A stretch of DNA of 38,697 bases, from positions 1-38,697 of IMG/VR virus record IMGVR_UViG_3300010970_000096. One strand, given 5' to 3'. The notes beneath the pieces were generated by a model that made no database searches, had not been told where the DNA came from, and saw nothing but the letters and a program-made list of their open reading frames with translations. This stretch comes from a virus. Both the position numbers and the translations under genes were made by a program. This document shows positions 22,158 through 31,711 of this stretch, one piece after another; position 1 is the stretch's first letter; every line of letters starts with the position of its first letter.

Positions 22158-23441
22158 TTACTTCGTAAATGCAGCTAATTCTGCATTAGTTAGTTTTTGA
22201 GGCCAATAAGATACTTTTTGAATATACCCTGACATTGTTAAAACAGCGGGGGCAAGCCCAAATTGCATTTGAGTAGCAGTAGGAATAACAGATTGACTGC
22301 TTATAGAAGAATAAGCGCTTGTTCCTAAATAAGCTGCTTGTGAATTTGCAATATACCCAAAAGCAGTTTTAAATGTAGACGCAGCGGTGAATGAGGGGCT
22401 AACACCAGTAAAGTTACCCGAACTTGAAACATATCTAAAGTTAAGCTGCGTTGTATTTAACGGCTGGATAGTCATTCGATTGTTCGTAGTTCCATCATTA
22501 ATGGAAATAATACCCGCAGAACCCGTAGAAAAATAACTTCCTTGAACAAGCAACGATCCTTGCGATGCGTTATACCAAGAGCTAAAGTTTGTACCCGTCA
22601 TGGTTGCAACATCAGCGTTGCGTAATACCGCCACAGTAGTCGTGGGTATGTAGCTAGTTGAAAAAGCGCCTAATTCAAGTTGAGCATCAACAGCGTAAAA
22701 ATAACTAGACCCATTTCCAGTGTAACTTTGTCTACCGTAGGTGCCTAATGTTGGTGTTCCTGTATCGCAAGGACTAACTAAACAAATAGCTGATGCTGAA
22801 GGTATGTTTCCTGTAACAGAACATCTATACCAATTATTTCCAACCGGAGTAACCGTAGTAGACACTGCTACGCCGCTACCACGTATAGCTAATTGGGATT
22901 GCGCGCCTGTTTGAAGATCAAATGTTCCAACAACAGCGTTTAAGCCTGTTGCGGAATCGGCAATAATTAAAGAAACATATCTTCTTGTGCCACCGTTTAA
23001 ATATACTGGATAGGTATAATTTGCCCCGCTAGTTATAGTAATAGCTGGAACGGTTTGTGTTCCTCTAGTGTTAGTAGCTGAATCTTCTGTAAATTTAGAC
23101 GCATCTGCAGAGCCATTTGGTGAAATAGTAGCGTCTACCGAACGGGTCATTCGTAGTGTATTCCAATAAGACGCGTTGCCAAAATCATTACTACCAGCTA
23201 TTAAATTGGTTCTAGCTTCTTCTATTAACAAACCTTTACAAGCTAAAGTTATTGGGTCATAGTCAAAACGAGGTAAATTGGCGTTAATTGAAGTTATATA
23301 TCCGCTAGAATTAACTACAGTAGCAGTGTTTAACGCCCTAGTAAACGTAATGCGTGGGTCAAGACTTGCAGTTGTAAAGTCTAACGCAAGCTTTGGCAAC
23401 ACACGTTCAGTAGCAGTAAGAGAGAAGCCTGGAGTTATCAT
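22158..23441 (-). CDS. Tail fibre/adhesin with concanavalin-like lectin fold
   Basis: A 427-residue beta-rich protein. ITFTRALNTATVVNSSGYIT with LPRFDYDPITLACKGLLIEE, then EARTNL, is a common motif pair in phage receptor-binding and head-surface proteins that carry LamG/concanavalin-like domains. The C-terminal part (VSYWPQKLTNAELAAFTK) is the typical end of such a domain. It lies between the tailspike and the glycosidase-like gene. Probably binds host surface sugars. Confidence 0.7.
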   Translation of the reverse strand: MITPGFSLTATERVLPKLALDFTTASLDPRITFTRALNTATVVNSSGYITSINANLPRFDYDPITLACKGLLIEEARTNLIAGSNDFGNASYWNTLRMTRSVDATISPNGSADASKFTEDSATNTRGTQTVPAITITSGANYTYPVYLNGGTRRYVSLIIADSATGLNAVVGTFDLQTGAQSQLAIRGSGVAVSTTVTPVGNNWYRCSVTGNIPSASAICLVSPCDTGTPTLGTYGRQSYTGNGSSYFYAVDAQLELGAFSTSYIPTTTVAVLRNADVATMTGTNFSSWYNASQGSLLVQGSYFSTGSAGIISINDGTTNNRMTIQPLNTTQLNFRYVSSSGNFTGVSPSFTAASTFKTAFGYIANSQAAYLGTSAYSSISSQSVIPTATQMQFGLAPAVLTMSGYIQKVSYWPQKLTNAELAAFTK

Positions 23442-23453
23442 ATTTTTAACTTT

Positions 23454-25388
23454 TTATTGAAGATAAACACCAGCTACACCTGAGTCTGTAGCAACAATAT
23501 CTAATTCAGCATATAAAGGGAAAGGTTGCCCTGTTCCTAAAACGCCGCCAGTAACCGCGGTTGCTTGTATAGTTGTGTAGCCATTTCCTGCGTCAGGAAC
23601 AAGAGTAAGCGTTAACGCTACAGTCCAATTAACTACAGATGTGTTAAGAATTGTAGTGTTAGCCACAGTTGATGTTGTACTACCAGGATTTACAATAATA
23701 AATTGATATTCTTCTATTACATAAGCAAGGCCTAAGTAGCCGTGAAAAGTTAACTTACATTTACAATAATTATTAAAATTTCTTAACTGAAAAATATTTG
23801 TCGCTGCACCGCTAGTTAAAGTTTTTGTTGATTGAAAACTTCTTCTAAAATAGTCAAGAATTGGCGCAGGGGAAGGATTTAATGTTAAATAATTTACTAA
23901 CGTATTATCAAGAAACCCTGTTTGAGTAATTCTAGGTACATTACTTACCGAAACATTAGGAAACGCTGTAGTTGATTGGGCTACAATACCTGCGCCTCCT
24001 CTAACAGCCCCTTGATATGGGTCAATATCTGTACCATTTATGGTTAAGTTTGGCCCTGCAATATTTAAACCATATCCATTAACAGTAGATATAAGCCCAC
24101 CATAAATATTAGCTTGACCATCGGTGATTCCGTGATCGTAACCTACAACACAGCGCTCAATGTAAGGTGAAAATACATCTAAAACTACGCTTCCAATTGT
24201 TTTTATGGCTCGGTTACAAGTTTCAATATCTGGGCTGTAAAGTTTTACACTAACGCCGCCAATAGCAGAACCATCAATGTAAAAACCGTAATAGCCAGGT
24301 GAATTATATCCATATACTATTACATCTCTAAAAACAAGGTCATTACACCCAGACATATAGACGTTTGTATTTATAGCTGAAGGTGTGCCGTAAATAAAAA
24401 CATTTTCAATATTAATGTTGTACGCGCTTGTTATTGAAATTAAATTTGTTCCTGACGCGTTTGTAGCATCAATAAGCATATCTTTAATAGCGCATCTAAA
24501 AACAAAACCACCGCCATAAAGACTACCGTCAAAAATAAATGCAACGCACCCAGTAGGCAGTAAAGTCGTGCCAAAATTTCTTCCTTCACCTTGCAAAGTA
24601 ACATTTGAAGGTACGGTAATAGGCGAAGTTATTTTATAAGAGCCTGTTGGAAAATGAACAGTAGCCCCATTTTTATTGTCGTTAATAGCTGCGTTAATAG
24701 CAATTGTATCGTCAGTAGTTCCATCGCCAATTGCTCCAAAATCTTTAACGCTAACAATTTCAGATAGTTTAGTTTCTACTGTTGTAGCTACGCTGCTAGT
24801 AAATGGAGGATCGTATGTAACTAAAGCGGCGTTAGTAGACCCAGCGCTTACGCTGACGGCAGTAGTAAATTTAACTAAAGCACCTACATGAAGCCCTGCG
24901 GTAAAAGTTACCGTTGTAGCATCCGTTTCAATATAAGCATAAGAAGCGCCATCATATTGGTTAACACCATCAACAAATACTTGTAAACTATTTGTGCCTG
25001 GTACATAAGTTACAGTAGACAAGTTAAATACAGTTTGACCTGCTGTAGCAACAATAATTTCTTCTTGTGAAGTGTAATTAACAAAGTTGGAGTTAATACC
25101 AACCAAGTTATCCCAAGTGCCAATTAATACATCATTTGCGTCTTTAAGAACAAATTTGTATTGAACATTATTTGACAGCCAAATTTCACCGCCTGAAGAT
25201 ACGCGGCCTGCGGCGTCTAAAATAATAGGGTTACTATGAAATGTAAGCCCTGTAGAGCTAGTATAGGTAGATACAGGTGTAGTTGTACCAGCCAAATAAG
25301 TGTATAACTTACCGCCGGTCAAAACATTGCCGCTGTTATCTAAAAACTGTGCGGCTGCGCCTGCAACTGGCGATAAGGTAACTGACAT
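23454..25388 (-). CDS. Tailspike with head-binding domain and pectate-lyase-like beta helix
   Basis: A 644-residue tailspike. Residues 1-100 form a virion-binding domain (SGNVLTGGKLYTYLAGTTTP, ILDAAGRVSSGGEIWL), followed by a beta linker domain. VKDFGAIGDGTTDDTIAINA (about 212-231) marks the start of a pectate-lyase-3 type right-handed beta helix, which runs to about residue 500. The last 130 residues form a separate C-terminal domain. As trimers such spikes bind and often cut surface polysaccharide. Confidence 0.83.
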   Translation of the reverse strand: MSVTLSPVAGAAAQFLDNSGNVLTGGKLYTYLAGTTTPVSTYTSSTGLTFHSNPIILDAAGRVSSGGEIWLSNNVQYKFVLKDANDVLIGTWDNLVGINSNFVNYTSQEEIIVATAGQTVFNLSTVTYVPGTNSLQVFVDGVNQYDGASYAYIETDATTVTFTAGLHVGALVKFTTAVSVSAGSTNAALVTYDPPFTSSVATTVETKLSEIVSVKDFGAIGDGTTDDTIAINAAINDNKNGATVHFPTGSYKITSPITVPSNVTLQGEGRNFGTTLLPTGCVAFIFDGSLYGGGFVFRCAIKDMLIDATNASGTNLISITSAYNINIENVFIYGTPSAINTNVYMSGCNDLVFRDVIVYGYNSPGYYGFYIDGSAIGGVSVKLYSPDIETCNRAIKTIGSVVLDVFSPYIERCVVGYDHGITDGQANIYGGLISTVNGYGLNIAGPNLTINGTDIDPYQGAVRGGAGIVAQSTTAFPNVSVSNVPRITQTGFLDNTLVNYLTLNPSPAPILDYFRRSFQSTKTLTSGAATNIFQLRNFNNYCKCKLTFHGYLGLAYVIEEYQFIIVNPGSTTSTVANTTILNTSVVNWTVALTLTLVPDAGNGYTTIQATAVTGGVLGTGQPFPLYAELDIVATDSGVAGVYLQ

Positions 25389-25389
25389 A

Positions 25390-25803
25390 TTAAACTCCTA
25401 GGTTGCCAGCAGCGATAAATGTATTTGCTACGGGTGCGATCAGTGAAATCACTGCATATTGACCCATTGTACTAAATAGACTTGAATAAGATACTAATGT
25501 TTGACCGCCAGCAGCTACGGTAACTTTACCAGCGCCGCCTTGAATGATTGTTACGTTAAACCCAGCACCTAAACCTGCCGCGCAAGTAATTGTGGTCGCT
25601 GAACCGCTTGTGCAATAAATAATTTTGCCGTTATCGGTAGCACTGATCGTACGAGCCGTAGTCGCTTCAGTAACAATCACACCAGTCAACATTTGTTGAA
25701 CAGTAACTTTTTTAGTTGTGCTGCTTTGAACCGCAGGTAATTCCTCAGTTAACGCTAAGGGAGTGCTAACTGCGGGTAAACCTGAGATTTTAACGTCAGC
25801 CAT
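25390..25803 (-). CDS. Small fibre-type structural protein (KISGLPA)
   Basis: A 137-residue beta-rich protein starting MADVKISGLPAVSTPLALTE, a start seen in many phage fibre N-terminal segments, followed by VTEATTARTISATDNGKIIY. It immediately precedes the tailspike (1 base gap). Likely a minor tail or decoration protein. Confidence 0.65.
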   Translation of the reverse strand: MADVKISGLPAVSTPLALTEELPAVQSSTTKKVTVQQMLTGVIVTEATTARTISATDNGKIIYCTSGSATTITCAAGLGAGFNVTIIQGGAGKVTVAAGGQTLVSYSSLFSTMGQYAVISLIAPVANTFIAAGNLGV

Positions 25804-25812
25804 GATAATTCC

Positions 25813-25971
25813 TTAAACTAAAATAAATGATCCATCTTCTTGGACTAAATTGTCGCCAGCTTCGGTAATCAAGTTGTTTTCAGCTTGATCTCTGCCATAG
25901 CCCGAAAAGAACGTGGCAAGACTGCCAATTCCTATGGCTACGCCAACGCGAAGTCCAACGCCCCAACTCAT
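25813..25971 (-). CDS. Small hypothetical structural-operon protein
   Basis: A 52-residue ORF: MSWGVGLRVGVAIGIGSLAT (a possible membrane segment) then QAENNLITEAGDNLVQEDGS. The LITEAGD-xLxxEDG element is a common short tag in phage structural proteins. Its ATG overlaps the stop of the 101-residue gene (ATGA), supporting translation. Confidence 0.65.
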   Translation of the reverse strand: MSWGVGLRVGVAIGIGSLATFFSGYGRDQAENNLITEAGDNLVQEDGSFILV

Positions 25972-26273
25972 CTAATATTGACAGGTTTAGCGTACACAGT
26001 ACCAGCCGTAGACACTTGCAACACGCTCACACGCCAAGGGGCGCCTGAACCTGTTTGTGGTGCAAAAAACGGGATTGGTGTGTAAGCTGGGATTGGAGTG
26101 CTTGCAGTTGTAGCTGTTGCGTCGACACCGACAGCAACATAAACGTCTTGAGTAGACCAAACTAATACGCCTTGTGGCCCTGGGTTCCATGTGCCAACAG
26201 TAGCCGCAGTGCCGCTACTTGCAACAGAACTAGCGGGGTATTCAGCGTCGGCTAGAGGGTGTAAAAGTTCCAT
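25968..26273 (-). CDS. Hypothetical structural-operon protein
   Basis: A 101-residue beta-type protein (MELLHPLADAEYPASSVASS, then GVLVWSTQDVYVAVGVDATA). It begins with no membrane segment and has few charges. It resembles small beta-sandwich proteins found near portal genes. Function unknown; the position argues for a minor virion protein. Confidence 0.62.
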   Translation of the reverse strand: MELLHPLADAEYPASSVASSGTAATVGTWNPGPQGVLVWSTQDVYVAVGVDATATTASTPIPAYTPIPFFAPQTGSGAPWRVSVLQVSTAGTVYAKPVNIR

Positions 26274-26283
26274 GTTGGGTTCC

Positions 26284-26646
26284 TTATGCTAAAAAGCGTA
26301 ACTTGTACAGAGTGCTGAGATATAACTCTACGATACCATCAATTAGGTTTTGCAAAGGTGTATCTGTCTTGTCGCATACATCGTAACGCACAGACTCAAT
26401 TTCAGCAAGCTGAGATTCTAAAAATTCAATAATATTTGATGTCTTTTTTGCGGACATCAAGCTAATTGGGCCAATCAAACCATGCCGACCTTGGTAAGCT
26501 TCCGCAAACGAGTCAGCTAGATCAATAATCCCTTCGTAAAACTTTTGCAAAGCCTTATGTTTTGCATAGCTACGGGTGTTGAGATGAACGCTATGGGTTA
26601 CATCACGGGCTAGAAAGAATAAACCTACGAAATCACACGCTTTCAT
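26284..26646 (-). CDS. DUF5856-like helical-bundle protein
   Basis: A 120-residue protein. DFVGLFFLARDVTHSVHLNT and YEGIIDLADSFAEAYQGR, then LQNLIDGIVELYLSTLYKL, describe a ferritin- or Dps-like four-helix bundle, and I recognise it as a DUF5856-type phage protein. The His/Asp/Glu pattern would allow metal binding, but this is not proven. It starts within the end of the portal gene (ATGA). Its role in phages is unknown. Confidence 0.65.
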   Translation of the reverse strand: MKACDFVGLFFLARDVTHSVHLNTRSYAKHKALQKFYEGIIDLADSFAEAYQGRHGLIGPISLMSAKKTSNIIEFLESQLAEIESVRYDVCDKTDTPLQNLIDGIVELYLSTLYKLRFLA

Positions 26647-28889
26647 TGTGGCATCCCTTGTGGTGGCATTTGTTCAGGCATTGGTTGACCTTGAGGCTGC
26701 ATTGGTTGTGCCATCTGCTGCTCCATTTGATCTTCCTCTTGCATATCCATAGCGGTATCGCGTTGCATCTCGTTGACTAGATCGCCGTTTGTCATCATGC
26801 CATGTACGGTACCCAACACAATGTCTTGGATCTGCTCTGGTGACATAGACGCTTGAACCGCAGATAAACGCTTGGTTTCAGCATCAAACATCTTGATTTG
26901 CGCTTCAAAATCTTTACGCTCCAAGTCCTGCATTTCAATGGATTTGCCCACATTTTGCAACATTTGGTGCATTTGTTCCATCTCTTGACCCATTGCTTGC
27001 ATTTGTTGCTGTGCAGCTTGCAAAGCTGGATCTTCGTCAGTTTCAGACATTAACTTAGGATCAATCGTCTTAGCCAAGCGTTTAGCCATCTCTTGAGCGC
27101 CAGGCCAATCCATATTCTTAACAAATAAATCGCCAGCCACTTTCCATAGCTCAGGATTGCCTTGCAAAATCTGTGCCATAGCTTCAAGGGCTTCTTGACG
27201 CTTAGTCATGTAGCTTGGGCCAGTAGTAGCAACCACATCGTACACACCGACGCTAGGGTTGTAGACTTTTTCAATCACAATGCCTTGTTGGTCAACGATC
27301 TTCTTAACTGGCTCAGGCTGATCAGGGTTTAACTTGACCATAGACACTTCGCCATCTATACCAACAATACGAGCAATACGCTCTGTATCGTAAATTTTAG
27401 GGATAAGGTCAATTAATTGACGAGTAGCGTAGCGAATTGCTTTGTTCAGGTTGTCGCCATAGTGGTATGTACCTACATCGCCTTGACGCTCACGCGCAAG
27501 GATAGCCTTACCAGAACGCTCGTTGCTAGTCGCGCCAAGGCTTGAGTCATATTGCCCTGTTGTAGACTTAATATCGTCACTAGCGCCCATTTTGGCTTGA
27601 ATCAAGCCAGTTTGAGCTAGTGGAGGTGGGGCGCGCTGCGGTAATGGCAAAGTAGCGCCCATACCATCGGTTACATCAGGGTTTACCTCTAAATACGGCC
27701 AATTGGTCGTGTTAGCGGTTTTCCATTGCTGTTCATAGCCTTCAAATTGACCGCCATAACCGATAAATGGTGCTTTTGGTGCCAAAGCAAGCATTTCTGC
27801 CTCTTGAGATACCCAGTAGTTGTACATACGTTGTGCATCTTTGGCGTTACGAACCAAGCCAGATACATAAATACGACCATCTACCTCAAATTCGTTGCCG
27901 ATTACACGAATCACAGGGATCCATTTGCCTGCCCATTCCTGTTCTTCAAGCACTTCATAGCCATTGGTTTTCATCCACATGACTTTTTTGACATCAACTG
28001 TGCGAGATTTAATGGGTTTTAAGCCCATTTCTTTCATTTGCTTATCTTCAGGGCTACCGTTGTAAAACGATTGGTTGCCAGGATACAAATTAAGCTTAGT
28101 TGGGGTATGCGTATAGTAGAAATACTCAACAATACGGATTGTGTTCTCGTTTAACCATTGGGATAGGGAATCATCACCTACACCTTGGGACATAATCGAA
28201 GTAATTGGGGCTGCGTTTGGAAATTGACGCTCATATTCGTCTTTTTCCATGTCTTGGCTAATAAAACACCATTCAGCATCAGCGCCAGCAGGATCTTGAA
28301 TCATTGGATCCATATAAACGCTAAATGCGTTACGAATACGACCTAAACGAATGTCCTGGTCAAACGAATCATCGTAGCAAAACTCAGTCAGAATACGGAA
28401 GTAGCCTTCGCCGTACGTTACTTGGTTTTCGCAAGCGGTGTCGTACACCACATCGGCGTCAGACATATACTCGATATGGCGAACCATACCTTCAAAGATC
28501 TCAGCCACTTCTATGTCGCCTTTGTCGTCCGCTGGTATGACTTTTCCAGAGGGTCGATTCTGACGCTGTTCGTTTGTTACTTGTTTGACGTGCTGCGGTA
28601 GTTTGTTAATTGTCAGGCAAGGTCTTGCGTTGATAGTCTGTCCTTGAACAGAGCCACGCGTTGCCAATACGTCAGCAGGCCACTGCCATTGGTTGTCTGG
28701 TGAGCCAGCCATGAACCGAAGGTCATCTAGCTCATCTTCACGGGATTCAGAGTACGCAGACATCGCCATCTGAAAGCGATGACGCATGGTTGCAAGAGCG
28801 TCTGATTTATCTTCAGGCGTAGTTGTAGGGTTACCACCTACGTCGGCTACTTTGCCGACGATATTCATCGAAGTTTGGTCATACGCCAT
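26643..28889 (-). CDS. Portal protein, P22-like
   Basis: A 748-residue portal (P22 portal is 725). NARPCLTINKLPQHVKQVTN with EQRQNRPSGKVIPAD is the hallmark of this family, followed by VYDTACENQVTYGEGYFRIL and the clip/stem region. The C-terminal 150 residues are a Gln/Met-rich helical barrel (ALQAAQQQMQAMGQEMEQMH) that ends in MPEQMPPQGMPQ, like the long barrel that P22 uses for packaging. It is the twelve-subunit ring at one vertex for packaging and ejection. It overlaps the GroES gene by 11 bases. Confidence 0.88.
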   Translation of the reverse strand: MAYDQTSMNIVGKVADVGGNPTTTPEDKSDALATMRHRFQMAMSAYSESREDELDDLRFMAGSPDNQWQWPADVLATRGSVQGQTINARPCLTINKLPQHVKQVTNEQRQNRPSGKVIPADDKGDIEVAEIFEGMVRHIEYMSDADVVYDTACENQVTYGEGYFRILTEFCYDDSFDQDIRLGRIRNAFSVYMDPMIQDPAGADAEWCFISQDMEKDEYERQFPNAAPITSIMSQGVGDDSLSQWLNENTIRIVEYFYYTHTPTKLNLYPGNQSFYNGSPEDKQMKEMGLKPIKSRTVDVKKVMWMKTNGYEVLEEQEWAGKWIPVIRVIGNEFEVDGRIYVSGLVRNAKDAQRMYNYWVSQEAEMLALAPKAPFIGYGGQFEGYEQQWKTANTTNWPYLEVNPDVTDGMGATLPLPQRAPPPLAQTGLIQAKMGASDDIKSTTGQYDSSLGATSNERSGKAILARERQGDVGTYHYGDNLNKAIRYATRQLIDLIPKIYDTERIARIVGIDGEVSMVKLNPDQPEPVKKIVDQQGIVIEKVYNPSVGVYDVVATTGPSYMTKRQEALEAMAQILQGNPELWKVAGDLFVKNMDWPGAQEMAKRLAKTIDPKLMSETDEDPALQAAQQQMQAMGQEMEQMHQMLQNVGKSIEMQDLERKDFEAQIKMFDAETKRLSAVQASMSPEQIQDIVLGTVHGMMTNGDLVNEMQRDTAMDMQEEDQMEQQMAQPMQPQGQPMPEQMPPQGMPQ

Positions 28890-29157
28890 TTAGTATCCCT
28901 ATCACATCAGGCTCACGCATCATAAGCAGTTCTTCGCCATCGATTGTGACCTTTTGCCCGGAAAACTCACCGAATAGCACATGGTCGCCTTCTTTGACGT
29001 TCATAGGCTCAATATGTCCTTTCGGACTTTTCTTGCCTTCACCAATTGCCACTATGATACCGCTAAATAATTTGTTTTGGGGTAAAACTATTAAATCAGA
29101 TAACTTTTCTGTGTCTTGACGAATTAAAACACAATTACTCAGAGGTTTTAAGCTCAT
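28879..29157 (-). CDS. groS: GroES-like co-chaperonin
   Basis: A 92-residue Cpn10. [46 protein letters not shown] and [16 protein letters not shown] are the family core. The mobile loop reads [11 protein letters not shown] in place of the usual GGIVIP, keeping the Ile-Val-Leu tripeptide that binds GroEL. It lies between terminase and portal genes, so it probably replaces host GroES to fold the coat or another virion protein, as T4 gp31 does. Confidence 0.9.
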   Translation of the reverse strand: MSLKPLSNCVLIRQDTEKLSDLIVLPQNKLFSGIIVAIGEGKKSPKGHIEPMNVKEGDHVLFGEFSGQKVTIDGEELLMMREPDVIGILNGV

Positions 29158-29297
29158 TTTTTCATTTTACCTTTAGATGCTTCACGTTTAACTGAATACG
29201 CAATTGCCACGGCTTGTTTGACTGGTTTGCCACTTTTGACTTCGGCAGACACATTCTTGCGAAAAGCCTCTTTGCTTGTTGATTTTTTCAATGGCAT
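29154..29297 (-). CDS. Small basic phage protein ([12 protein letters not shown] type)
   Basis: A 47-residue Lys-rich [23 protein letters not shown] then [15 protein letters not shown]. Proteins of this exact pattern occur in very many phages close to terminase and portal genes; function unknown, perhaps nucleic acid binding. Stop overlaps the GroES start (ATGA). Confidence 0.78.
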   Translation of the reverse strand: MPLKKSTSKEAFRKNVSAEVKSGKPVKQAVAIAYSVKREASKGKMKK

Positions 29298-29298
29298 A

Positions 29299-29727
29299 TT
29301 AGCTTTCAGTATGAATAATGATGTAATTTAGCTTAATAGCTTCACTATACGCATTGTTAGTTACATTCTTAAGCTCTAATGTAAACGATCCGTCTGCTAT
29401 TGCAGCAACAAACACGTTATATGCACCTAATGTACCGCCAGACGCTACGTTAGCTACAACGGCGTCCCTAGCGCTTACGGCGCTGCAAGTGACCACAAAC
29501 ACGGCATTAGCGCTAGGCGCCATTTGAGCGTTAGCGGTAGTAATCTGACCTGAAGGGGTATTAATTGTTACCCCTGTAGTTTTGTTGTTTGTTTGCGTTA
29601 CGGTACCAAACTGAGCAGAAGAATAGCCTAATGTCCCGTTACTAACAATGTCAGTAGCCTTAACAATATCTGCATTAATGATGTTTTGATCTTCGTACGC
29701 TACGCCAATCGGTTTAGTATTTGCCAT
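29299..29727 (-). CDS. Beta-sandwich head-associated protein ([11 protein letters not shown])
   Basis: A 142-residue protein. ATG 29727 is chosen because it overlaps the terminase stop by 1 base (TAATG); an ATG 15 bases upstream also exists. After [14 protein letters not shown] comes [28 protein letters not shown] and [20 protein letters not shown], a beta-sandwich domain common in phage head and fibre proteins. The start is shared with the 79-residue protein at 17999-18238. Confidence 0.68.
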   Translation of the reverse strand: MANTKPIGVAYEDQNIINADIVKATDIVSNGTLGYSSAQFGTVTQTNNKTTGVTINTPSGQITTANAQMAPSANAVFVVTCSAVSARDAVVANVASGGTLGAYNVFVAAIADGSFTLELKNVTNNAYSEAIKLNYIIIHTES

Positions 29728-31256
29728 TATGATCCCATCCAAGAGTTCAAGGCTGCGCCTTGTGATTGATATGTTGATTTGCGGATTATATTCTTACTTT
29801 CCCGATGTGCAACAGGAAATGCAAAAGTTAATGCTATAGCGTCCGCACTGTCTGGTGACGCTAATCCTCTAGCCTTCATGTCTTTCTTGCTTTCCAAGTA
29901 GATGGCGCCTTTACTGTCCGGTTTCATCAATGGGCTAATCAAGTCAGTCTTGAGCGTTTTTTCTTTAGGGACGCTTGCTGTGCGTAACCATTCCTTCATC
30001 TGCCCCCATATCTGCGCTCTCATGTTGCCATACATCATAGGGTTCTTCGACCGGTTAGCGAAGTTTACACCCCTGATCTTGTAGCGTTGTTCCTTGAGCC
30101 TATCCACCACACCAGCGCCTAGCCCACCCTCGTCGATGGCTACTACCGCGGGTTCATACTGCTCGATGGCCTCAATCACATGACCAACGACTGTCATGGT
30201 GTCATCCCCTTTGAACTTGCGTATCTCTACGATGTCCCGTCCTTGACGCACTGCAATAACTGTTGAGTCAGAGCCAAAGCGAGCAGGGTCTACCCCGATG
30301 ACGATGGGCGCGGAGTCATCCTTGTGCTTCTCTCGGCGCATGGCTTCGTCCACTAGGCTTGATGGGATGAACTGATCGTCGCCTTCCGATGGGAACGAAC
30401 CGTACACCTCAACGTGCGCCTGGTAGGAGTCAGGGCCGTATTCTTCAATGATCTGGTTGTACACGTTCTTGTCGGTGCCTTCTACATCTCTAGCGTCTAC
30501 CTGCCTAGATTGCCAAAAGTCCCGTTTGCTACCCTCGATGGCTTCATAGAAGTAGCCTGTATTGCGCCGCGGGTTACTAAAGCAACACCAAAAGCGGTTA
30601 GGCGTGTTCTCTGTAAAGAAGCCGCTAGTCACCGCCCAGATGGAGTCGTCAATACCTGACGCCTCGTCAAACACGACCATTACCCCATCGTAGTTATGCA
30701 CACCCGCAAAAGCGTCAGGGTTCTCAGCAGACCACAATCTGCCTTCTAAGTTCCAATAGCGTGTGCCTTTCTTTAGGTCACGCTCGACCAACTCGGTCAG
30801 CCATTTGGCAGGCATCACACGCGTTGCTGAGATCTCCCACCAGTAAGTGTTCACTGACATGGACGACCACTTAGTAATCTCAGCCCATGTTACCGAGCGT
30901 AGCTGGCTCTCGCTGTTAGCGGACACGATGACAGTAGCCCCGATGCGGGTGGTCATCATCCATAGGACTAGCCAACTGACGAGGGCTGACTTACCAATAC
31001 CACGACCAGAGGCGATCGCTAGACGTAGTACGTCAAAGTCAAGCTTGCCGTCGTTGCGTTTGATGTGGTCGGCGATGTCGGACAACACTTGACGCTGCCA
31101 CTTGCGTGGGCCAGTGAAGTGTTCAAGTGGTGTACCGGCTTCGCCCCACGGGAAGGCAAACATAACAAACGCCAGTGGGTTGTCTTTGATGGCGGGTGAC
31201 CATAACCGCGCCATGAGTTCCATTTCATCTTGCGCTGAGTAACGTGGTTCTTGCAT
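29727..31256 (-). CDS. terL: Terminase large subunit
   Basis: A 509-residue packaging motor. Walker A ASGRGIGKS (82-90), Walker B MVVFDEA (193-199), and an RNase H-type nuclease domain starting at VIGVDPARFGSDSTVIAVRQ (about residue 320) with a second acidic site in VVAIDEGG. The gene follows the terminase small subunit and a 151-residue gene, with 1-base overlaps on both sides. Confidence 0.92.
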   Translation of the reverse strand: MQEPRYSAQDEMELMARLWSPAIKDNPLAFVMFAFPWGEAGTPLEHFTGPRKWQRQVLSDIADHIKRNDGKLDFDVLRLAIASGRGIGKSALVSWLVLWMMTTRIGATVIVSANSESQLRSVTWAEITKWSSMSVNTYWWEISATRVMPAKWLTELVERDLKKGTRYWNLEGRLWSAENPDAFAGVHNYDGVMVVFDEASGIDDSIWAVTSGFFTENTPNRFWCCFSNPRRNTGYFYEAIEGSKRDFWQSRQVDARDVEGTDKNVYNQIIEEYGPDSYQAHVEVYGSFPSEGDDQFIPSSLVDEAMRREKHKDDSAPIVIGVDPARFGSDSTVIAVRQGRDIVEIRKFKGDDTMTVVGHVIEAIEQYEPAVVAIDEGGLGAGVVDRLKEQRYKIRGVNFANRSKNPMMYGNMRAQIWGQMKEWLRTASVPKEKTLKTDLISPLMKPDSKGAIYLESKKDMKARGLASPDSADAIALTFAFPVAHRESKNIIRKSTYQSQGAALNSWMGS

Positions 31257-31711
31257 TATTTGGTTAGACCAAAGATGTCTTTGTCTTTAAGTCCTAAGTC
31301 CCTAGCGGATTCAATAATTTGTAAATATTTATGCGCGCCGATGTCGGCAGGGCGCTCAGTCATTAACCCACGAACAACATCAAGAGCCAACGGGTTATCT
31401 TTCCAACCACGCGTTTTATCGCCAACGGCGTCGTTATACGCTGACACCAAAGAAAACCCTGCTTTTGGATCGGGGTTAAAACCTTCGTCTAAGCCCTGAT
31501 GCGTAACTCTAAAAGCGCCTGCTTTTAAAAGTTTGTCAAAGTTTAGCGGTCTAAAGTCGGCAGACAGTTTGGCGTTGTCGCTAGTAAGCGCAGCGTATTT
31601 ATCAAAGTCAGTTATTGCTTCGTAGGGTAAACGGGCGCGTTGCTCAGGTGCCGAAGCCAATACATTAAGAGCGTTTACAGGCATTGGCGCCAATGCGTTA
31701 AGAGTAGCCAT
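31256..31711 (-). CDS. Hypothetical protein between the terminase subunits
   Basis: A 151-residue protein. ATG 31711 is chosen since it overlaps the small terminase stop (TGATG); a GTG one codon upstream is the other option. DFDKYAALTSDNAKLSADFR, FRVTHQGLDEGFNPDPKAGF and IIESARDLGLKDKDIFGLTK are visible but no family is recognised. Placement suggests a packaging or head function. Confidence 0.65.
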   Translation of the reverse strand: MATLNALAPMPVNALNVLASAPEQRARLPYEAITDFDKYAALTSDNAKLSADFRPLNFDKLLKAGAFRVTHQGLDEGFNPDPKAGFSLVSAYNDAVGDKTRGWKDNPLALDVVRGLMTERPADIGAHKYLQIIESARDLGLKDKDIFGLTK

